This document shows, one piece after another, positions 5,628 through 10,193 of a stretch of 10,193 nucleotides of DNA. How positions within the stretch are numbered: position 1 is the stretch's first letter; each line of letters opens with the position of its first letter. Source of the stretch: JBDNIO01 sp041688215 (GTDB taxonomy: Bacteria > Pseudomonadota > Gammaproteobacteria > Nevskiales > Salinisphaeraceae); NCBI GenBank assembly GCA_041688215.1, contig JBDNIO010000018.1:1-10193 (forward strand), read 5' to 3'. Under the pieces are notes generated by a model. The model was given only the letters and a program-made list of their open reading frames with translations, did not search any database and was not told where the DNA came from. The position numbers and the translations under genes were made by a program.

Positions 5628-7241
5628 CTATGCCGCTTTCTGGTTTGCCGGCAAATCTACAGTGGTTCTAAGTTTTTTACCGAACAGGCTCTGCATTAAA
5701 CGGTTGTGGGCCTCTGATGCGCGACGAGGGTCTTCGACCTCGAAATAGCCGGTCGCCACCCACTGGTTAAAGAGCCGCAGACATTCGTTTTGCAACTCGC
5801 CCAGCCAGGATTCGTTGACTGCGCGCAGATTCATATCCAGCGCTTCTTCGGCTTGATCCGGCTTGTCGATAACTTCGGTTAGCTGTTCAAGGTGGGCGTA
5901 AAATCCGCGTTCCGTAGTTTGCCAAAAAGCGTCGCTGATGAAAGAGACATCGCCGCGCGCGTCTTTCGGGCGTTTGAACCAGGCTTGTTTAAGCCCCGAC
6001 CGCAGATAGCTGCCGGTAAGATCGGCCGCGTCTATCAACATGCCGACATGCTCCGAAAACCGGGGAATGTTGTTGCGTACATGATGCAAAGGCATAAGCG
6101 ACTCGTACCAACAGCGCGCCTTCATATTGTCCATGTCATAACCGAAGGCCCATATATAGGGCACCGAACCGGCCAATGCATCAACCTCGGTTCGACGCTT
6201 AATCCAGGCATCAATAACCGCTGCCGGGCGGGATTGACCGGCTCTGCCAACCGTAAATCCAAGCCAATGACGATAATGAATACCGCCCGGCTGAGGATGC
6301 ATGGGAGAAGGCTCGGCGCCCTCATTTTCCCGATAGGGACTTAAAGGGTGCAGCCAGGCACCCTCGTAATTTGCACCGTAGTTCTTGGTGGCGAATGCGC
6401 TGATTACGCACTCGGAATCTTTACCCGTAACGTCGCAAACGCCCGGCTGCGCCTCTGCCCAATCCAGCGCAATGCGCCGAGGAGTTGCCCAATACAGCGT
6501 TAGCGGATGCGCATGTTCGGGCGTGGTGTTTACCCCGTCCTTATCACTGGTACGCGCGGCAGCCATCCACGGAAAGCGGGCAGATGCCTGCGTTTGCGAC
6601 GCATCGCCACTTAACCGGTTGAATTCGGTCTGCGACAGTACGTTTAGCCAAAGGTTATGCCAGAGCGTGTCGAAAACCCCTTTCGGCGTATTCACTACCA
6701 ACGTGCTTAGCGGCCCACCACCGCGCAATGACGTACGGTGCCCCACACCGCCGCCTGGCGCATTGATTTGCAAAGTTAGCAACGCCATGGCCGCGACCTC
6801 GGCACTGATTTTTTCTATCGACCCACGTTTGATGAAGAAGTCTTTGTTCTCTTTTAGCGTGTTGCCGCCTGGGGCCTCGATAAATAAACCGGAAATAGTT
6901 TTATCGGCGTGGTCCGCCAACTCAAAATCTTCCATAAAACTCGGCCGTTCCGGCCCGAAATAAAAAAACTCGTGATACTCGGCAAACACCTCCTTGAGCG
7001 TCTGACCACTTGGCGGTTCACGGAAATCTTTTGCCCAGTGTCGCTCGCGCTCGGGGGCGAACGTGGTTTGCAGCACCCCGATAAGAAATTGCATAAGCGC
7101 ACCGGTAAAGTCGGCGCGCGGGGCATCTATGGCAACAATGGGGTCGTCTTGCAAACCCTCGGTGATTTGCCATGGCGCAATCCAGCGCTTGTGGCCTGCT
7201 CGGGTGCGCACGGGGATCCAGTTATGTTCCAATAAGTTCAT
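5628..7241 (-). CDS. cse1: Cascade large subunit Cse1 (CasA/Cas8e)
   Basis: Cse1 recognises the PAM, opens target DNA and recruits Cas3. The 537-residue protein (E. coli 502) starts MNLLEHNWIPVR, nearly the same as E. coli CasA. The loop near residues 121-140 (EAPGGNTLKE... to FFIKRG) corresponds to the L1 region that touches PAM and crRNA handle. GGGVGHRTSLRGGGP at 163-177 matches the conserved glycine-rich segment of the globular domain. The C-terminal part is helical and fits the four-helix bundle that meets Cse2. The central region has a Cys pair (VCDVTGKDSEC) where E. coli has a Cys cluster; I would not claim metal binding from this. The ATG at 7239-7241 is 15 bases after the cas3 stop, with only a weak ribosome binding site (AGAGA). 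Confidence 0.97.
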   Translation of the reverse strand: MNLLEHNWIPVRTRAGHKRWIAPWQITEGLQDDPIVAIDAPRADFTGALMQFLIGVLQTTFAPERERHWAKDFREPPSGQTLKEVFAEYHEFFYFGPERPSFMEDFELADHADKTISGLFIEAPGGNTLKENKDFFIKRGSIEKISAEVAAMALLTLQINAPGGGVGHRTSLRGGGPLSTLVVNTPKGVFDTLWHNLWLNVLSQTEFNRLSGDASQTQASARFPWMAAARTSDKDGVNTTPEHAHPLTLYWATPRRIALDWAEAQPGVCDVTGKDSECVISAFATKNYGANYEGAWLHPLSPYRENEGAEPSPMHPQPGGIHYRHWLGFTVGRAGQSRPAAVIDAWIKRRTEVDALAGSVPYIWAFGYDMDNMKARCWYESLMPLHHVRNNIPRFSEHVGMLIDAADLTGSYLRSGLKQAWFKRPKDARGDVSFISDAFWQTTERGFYAHLEQLTEVIDKPDQAEEALDMNLRAVNESWLGELQNECLRLFNQWVATGYFEVEDPRRASEAHNRLMQSLFGKKLRTTVDLPANQKAA

Positions 7242-7256
7242 TCGTGTTCTCTGTTC

Positions 7257-10010
7257 TTATTTATCCAGACGTTTGACGGACAAACCGCTCACCGGGGCGT
7301 ATAGCAACTCCACGGGACGCCCTTGTTGATCTACGGCCTTACCGTACCAACCCTGACCAGCATCTTGCATCATTGGCACCAACACAAGCCATTTCTTCAA
7401 GTACGGCTTGTTACGTTTGAAGCTTTCGATAGCCTCTTTCAGCGCCGCCTCTGCCGACTCGGCTTCTTCCGCCACATTCCACCGACGAATGGATACTTGG
7501 CTCATTTGCAACTCGAAATGCGTTTCGTCCTGATAAAGCGGTTGTAGTCGAACGCCGTCCCAAGCTAGCAAACACAGTTGTGATGTGGGTTCGCCCAGGC
7601 GAGTGGGCGTATGCGCTTCCTGGTACCAGCGCTGGGAGCCGGCGCGGTAGCCCTCGTTAAATTTGAGGCTGTTGTAGTTGCCGAGGCTTCTGTCCGCACT
7701 GTTCTGGCCTTCCACCTGCTGCGCCAATTCGGTTAGCGGGGCTGGCGCATCAATTTTTGCTTCGCCGTATACGCCTTCGATTAAAACGCGGGCGTCATCC
7801 GGCATGCGCAGGGCGCTGTGTTCAAGCAGCAGTTTCGCGGTACGCCAAAGTATCGCCGGGTCCGGGTACACCGCGGCGGTGCCGGGCAGAAAGCGTTTTA
7901 TCCAGTCTTTATCCGCGTCTTCTATCGGCGCCGGCGCCAGCACATGCAGCACCGCTACGGCGCGTTGGTCCTGGCTATTGGGGGTGTGGCCACCCGCTTG
8001 ATCACGCGGGTGGCGGTGCAAGCGGCCGGCGCGTTGAATCAACAAATCAATCGGCGCCAGATCGGAGAGCATCACGTCGAAATCCAGGTCCAGCGACTGC
8101 TCTACCACCTGGGTGGCGACGAGTACGCGGCCGCACCGCTCGTCCGGCGTGGAATCCTTGCCGAATCGCTTTTGTATCGCTTGTTCAATATCCAGACGGT
8201 CGCCCATCATGAAGCGCGCATGAAACAGTTCAACCTGATCACCCAAGGTGGATTGGAGGTCTTTATACGAAGCCACGGCGTCGTTCACAGTATTACGAAT
8301 CCAGCAGACGCAATGCCCTGCGTTCGCCGCGTCTGTTATTAAATCGAATGCGCTTTTGGAGTCTTGAATTATGCGCACGGCAACCTCGCGTTGCGCTCGC
8401 GCCGGGGCGGTTACGGGTTGGGCTGCAATGCCTGACGAACTCCATTGGGTAAGTAGTGGATAGCTGTTTTCCACCAACGGTTCAATCGCATCGTGATTCC
8501 GGCCCCGGGCAAACGCGGCCAGCAATTCCTGGCGCATGTTTTGTGGCAGAGTCGCCGAAAGCAGTATTGCACTGCCACCGGCTGCAGCATGAAAACGCAG
8601 CAATACGCAGAGTAAACGGTGCACATAGGCATCGTTGGCGTGCACTTCATCGACGATCAATACCTTGCGGAATAACCCCAGCAGGCGCAGCGACTGGTGC
8701 CGGGAATGCAGGATCGCCATCAGGGCTTGATCGATAGTACCGACGCCAACGCTCGCCAGCAACGCCTTCTTGGTGTTGTCCGCAAGCCAGGCCGCGCAGC
8801 GGGCGCTGGCGGTTTCTTCATTCGCGCCTAGTAATACCGCTTCTTCCGGCGGCGAATCCGGCATTAGCACCGATGCGGAGAATTCAGCAACCAGCCGCCG
8901 TTGGCTATGCGCCAGTACGAGCGATGCCTGTTCAGGCGCTGCAAACAGCAAGCGATGAAAATGCCGGATACGCTGATACATGGCGTTTGCGGTGGCCATG
9001 GTGGGCAAGGCGAAGAACACGCCGTCGGCATCGCCCTGCTGCATGATGCGGTGGGCCAGCATAACCGCGGCTTCGGTCTTGCCGCTGCCGGTGAGATCCT
9101 CAAGAATAAAGACTTGGGGCTCTTTGCTTAACGGTAGCGAGTTCGCAAGCTGTTGCAAATCCGATGGCTGGGCATGCTCCGGCAGCAATGCCTGTATATC
9201 GAATGGCGCACCCAAACCGGCAGGCAAGGCGCCCGACTGGGCGACTGCATTATCGGCTTGTTTTAGAGCGCGTTGCCAATAGGGTTCCAAGCCCACGCCG
9301 GGATCAGTCTCGTAGGGGAAATAATCCTGGTTGGAACCGAGCCAGTCACAAAACACCGCCATACCGGCAAGCCACCAGGACGCGGCAGGCATGGCCCATT
9401 CAAACTGATCGATATCGAGCGCTGCCGGCGCAGCATCGATAAGCAATAAATCCAGGTCGCGTATAAAAGCAGATGCTGCTGCAATATCCGACTCTGCAAA
9501 ATCCCGGCCCAACGAACGAAAGCCATTTACCGGTGGTTGTCCGTGGTGACCGGTGACACATTCCGCCCAGATTTGCAGCGCGTCACGATAATCGGGCAGG
9601 TCGTTACCCAGCTTAAATGGGTCACCGGCCTTGACTACGTGTTGCCATAATCGCTCGCGCCAAAGCGCATAGCCCAGGGTATCGTGCCGATTTTCCGGGT
9701 TGTAAATCTTGGTTGGTTTCTTGTGTTGCAGCCGGTTGAAAACGTCCGGTGCCAAGGCTTGAAACGATTGTGCGAACTTGCCGACGTCATGTACGGCAAG
9801 AAAATAAATCGACCACGTCCGAAACACTTCAGGCGAAAGCCCAAGCGTGGCGGACATGGCAGCCACCAGCCGCGGATGTTTTTCTAATAGCACCGAACCT
9901 ACAGCCGCAACGTCTAGGCTGTGGTAGGCGAGCAAATGGTAATCCTCACCGCTTGGTGGCGAAGATGGCCGCGCTTTCCCCCAATAGCTGAAATATTCTG
10001 CTGCACTCAT
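7257..10010 (-). CDS. cas3: CRISPR-associated helicase/nuclease Cas3, type I-E
   Basis: Cas3 is the effector nuclease recruited by target-bound Cascade; it nicks, unwinds and degrades DNA. The 917-residue protein (E. coli 888) has both domains fused. The N-terminal HD nuclease shows H30, H74-D75 in LAVHDVGKF, the HH pair at 155-156 in TGHHG, and D222 in CDWLGS. The SF2 helicase shows Walker A with K311 in LTGSGKT, the DEVH box at 454-457, SAT at 485-487, and motif VI QRAGRLHRH at 659-667. The C-terminal domain follows. All motifs are intact, so it should be active. The ATG at 10008-10010 gives MSAAEYFSYWGKARP, a usual Cas3 N-terminus, though no good ribosome binding site precedes it. It is the first gene of the operon and is followed after 15 bases by cse1. 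Confidence 0.98.
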   Translation of the reverse strand: MSAAEYFSYWGKARPSSPPSGEDYHLLAYHSLDVAAVGSVLLEKHPRLVAAMSATLGLSPEVFRTWSIYFLAVHDVGKFAQSFQALAPDVFNRLQHKKPTKIYNPENRHDTLGYALWRERLWQHVVKAGDPFKLGNDLPDYRDALQIWAECVTGHHGQPPVNGFRSLGRDFAESDIAAASAFIRDLDLLLIDAAPAALDIDQFEWAMPAASWWLAGMAVFCDWLGSNQDYFPYETDPGVGLEPYWQRALKQADNAVAQSGALPAGLGAPFDIQALLPEHAQPSDLQQLANSLPLSKEPQVFILEDLTGSGKTEAAVMLAHRIMQQGDADGVFFALPTMATANAMYQRIRHFHRLLFAAPEQASLVLAHSQRRLVAEFSASVLMPDSPPEEAVLLGANEETASARCAAWLADNTKKALLASVGVGTIDQALMAILHSRHQSLRLLGLFRKVLIVDEVHANDAYVHRLLCVLLRFHAAAGGSAILLSATLPQNMRQELLAAFARGRNHDAIEPLVENSYPLLTQWSSSGIAAQPVTAPARAQREVAVRIIQDSKSAFDLITDAANAGHCVCWIRNTVNDAVASYKDLQSTLGDQVELFHARFMMGDRLDIEQAIQKRFGKDSTPDERCGRVLVATQVVEQSLDLDFDVMLSDLAPIDLLIQRAGRLHRHPRDQAGGHTPNSQDQRAVAVLHVLAPAPIEDADKDWIKRFLPGTAAVYPDPAILWRTAKLLLEHSALRMPDDARVLIEGVYGEAKIDAPAPLTELAQQVEGQNSADRSLGNYNSLKFNEGYRAGSQRWYQEAHTPTRLGEPTSQLCLLAWDGVRLQPLYQDETHFELQMSQVSIRRWNVAEEAESAEAALKEAIESFKRNKPYLKKWLVLVPMMQDAGQGWYGKAVDQQGRPVELLYAPVSGLSVKRLDK

Positions 10011-10113
10011 GACAAGATCGAGTGTCGCACAGGGGGTGGGTCAAAACATGACCCTGCTATAAATTAATTCATTGCAGTGGAATTATGAGATGCGCGAAAA
10101 CCGAAATAGAGGA
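10011..10113 (-). promoter_or_regulatory. Upstream region of the cas operon
   Basis: This is the only intergenic space in front of cas3, so the promoter of the interference genes should lie here. An AT-rich part (10056-10086) contains a CATAAT hexamer on the minus strand (10082-10087) that could be a -10 box, but no matching -35 is evident at 16-18 bases. No promoter can be fixed with confidence. Confidence 0.4.
10038..10054. promoter_or_regulatory. Perfect inverted repeat upstream of cas3
   Basis: Arms GGGTCA (10038-10043) and TGACCC (10049-10054) are perfectly complementary around AAACA. The element ends about 27 bases before the cas3 ATG, between the likely promoter and the start codon. 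It could be an operator for a regulator of the cas operon or a hairpin in the 5' untranslated RNA. It has no T-run, so it is not a standard terminator. Confidence 0.45.
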
Positions 10114-10193
10114 TTAACTTCTCAGCATCTCCCAAAAGCCTCTCGGCGTGACGATGCTTAGTCCATTAATCGGCGGCAATTCGAGTAAATCTT
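10114..10193 (-). CDS. C-terminal fragment of a putative PIN-family toxin (partial)
   Basis: A minus-strand frame is open from the right window edge to a TAA at 10114-10116, giving about 26 residues that begin (K)DLLEL and end SIVTPRGFWEMLRS. This resembles the C-terminus of the PIN-family putative toxins of the COG1569 type, which end with a D-x-DLL motif, a short strand and a tail like ILTPREFLELL. The gene body lies outside the window, so whether it is intact and has a partner antitoxin cannot be seen. It reads in the same direction as the cas operon and ends about 100 bases before cas3. Identification from so short a piece is tentative. Confidence 0.45.
   Translation of the reverse strand, partial: DLLELPPINGLSIVTPRGFWEMLRS

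Noticed and set aside
6385..6963. A 192-codon plus-strand open frame
   Set aside because: Antisense to cse1, with a Cys/Ser-rich meaningless composition; a shadow frame.
10063..10167. Alternative minus-strand frame upstream of cas3 ending with AMN before TAA
   Set aside because: It has a stop at its upstream end within the window, no start codon at a sensible place and no family resemblance. The neighbouring frame with the PIN-like tail is the better reading.

Overview
The window holds a complete type I-E (Cascade/Cas3, E. coli-like) CRISPR-Cas locus. Every gene and the array read on the minus strand. In transcription order (high to low coordinate) it runs: cas3 - cse1 (casA) - cse2 (casB) - cas7e (casC) - cas5e (casD) - cas6e (casE) - [ribbon-helix-helix antitoxin + PIN-domain toxin] - cas1 - cas2 - leader - CRISPR array. 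The Cas1, Cas2, Cas6e and Cas7e sequences closely resemble the E. coli proteins, and the base composition is moderately GC-rich. I therefore infer a gammaproteobacterium or close relative; no species can be named from the sequence.

Region by region. 10114-10193: a reading frame entering from the right edge whose short tail resembles the C-terminus of a PIN-family toxin. 10011-10113: intergenic DNA with a perfect inverted repeat just upstream of cas3, where the operon promoter should lie. 2520-10010: the interference genes, with intergenic gaps of 2 to 34 bases. 1835-2506: a two-gene toxin-antitoxin module with its own candidate promoter and a perfect 9-bp-arm inverted repeat. 643-1831: the adaptation genes cas1 and cas2, overlapping each other. 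520-642: the leader, containing a near-ideal boxA antitermination sequence. 3-519: nine 29-bp repeats and eight 32-bp spacers with exact 61-bp periodicity. The array may continue past the left edge.

How it works together: Cas1-Cas2 insert new spacers at the leader end (around position 519). The array transcript is cut by Cas6e to crRNAs with an 8-nt 5' handle. Cse1, Cse2, Cas7e, Cas5e and Cas6e assemble on these as Cascade, which recruits the HD nuclease/helicase Cas3. All catalytic motifs that I can recognise are intact, so the system looks functional.

The unusual part is the toxin-antitoxin pair placed exactly between the interference and adaptation halves of the operon. Its self-regulated promoter could also drive cas1-cas2, tying spacer acquisition to toxin-antitoxin control. 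Other points worth a second look are the boxA in the leader, a second PIN-like remnant upstream of cas3, and one repeat whose PAM-derived terminal base is non-standard.
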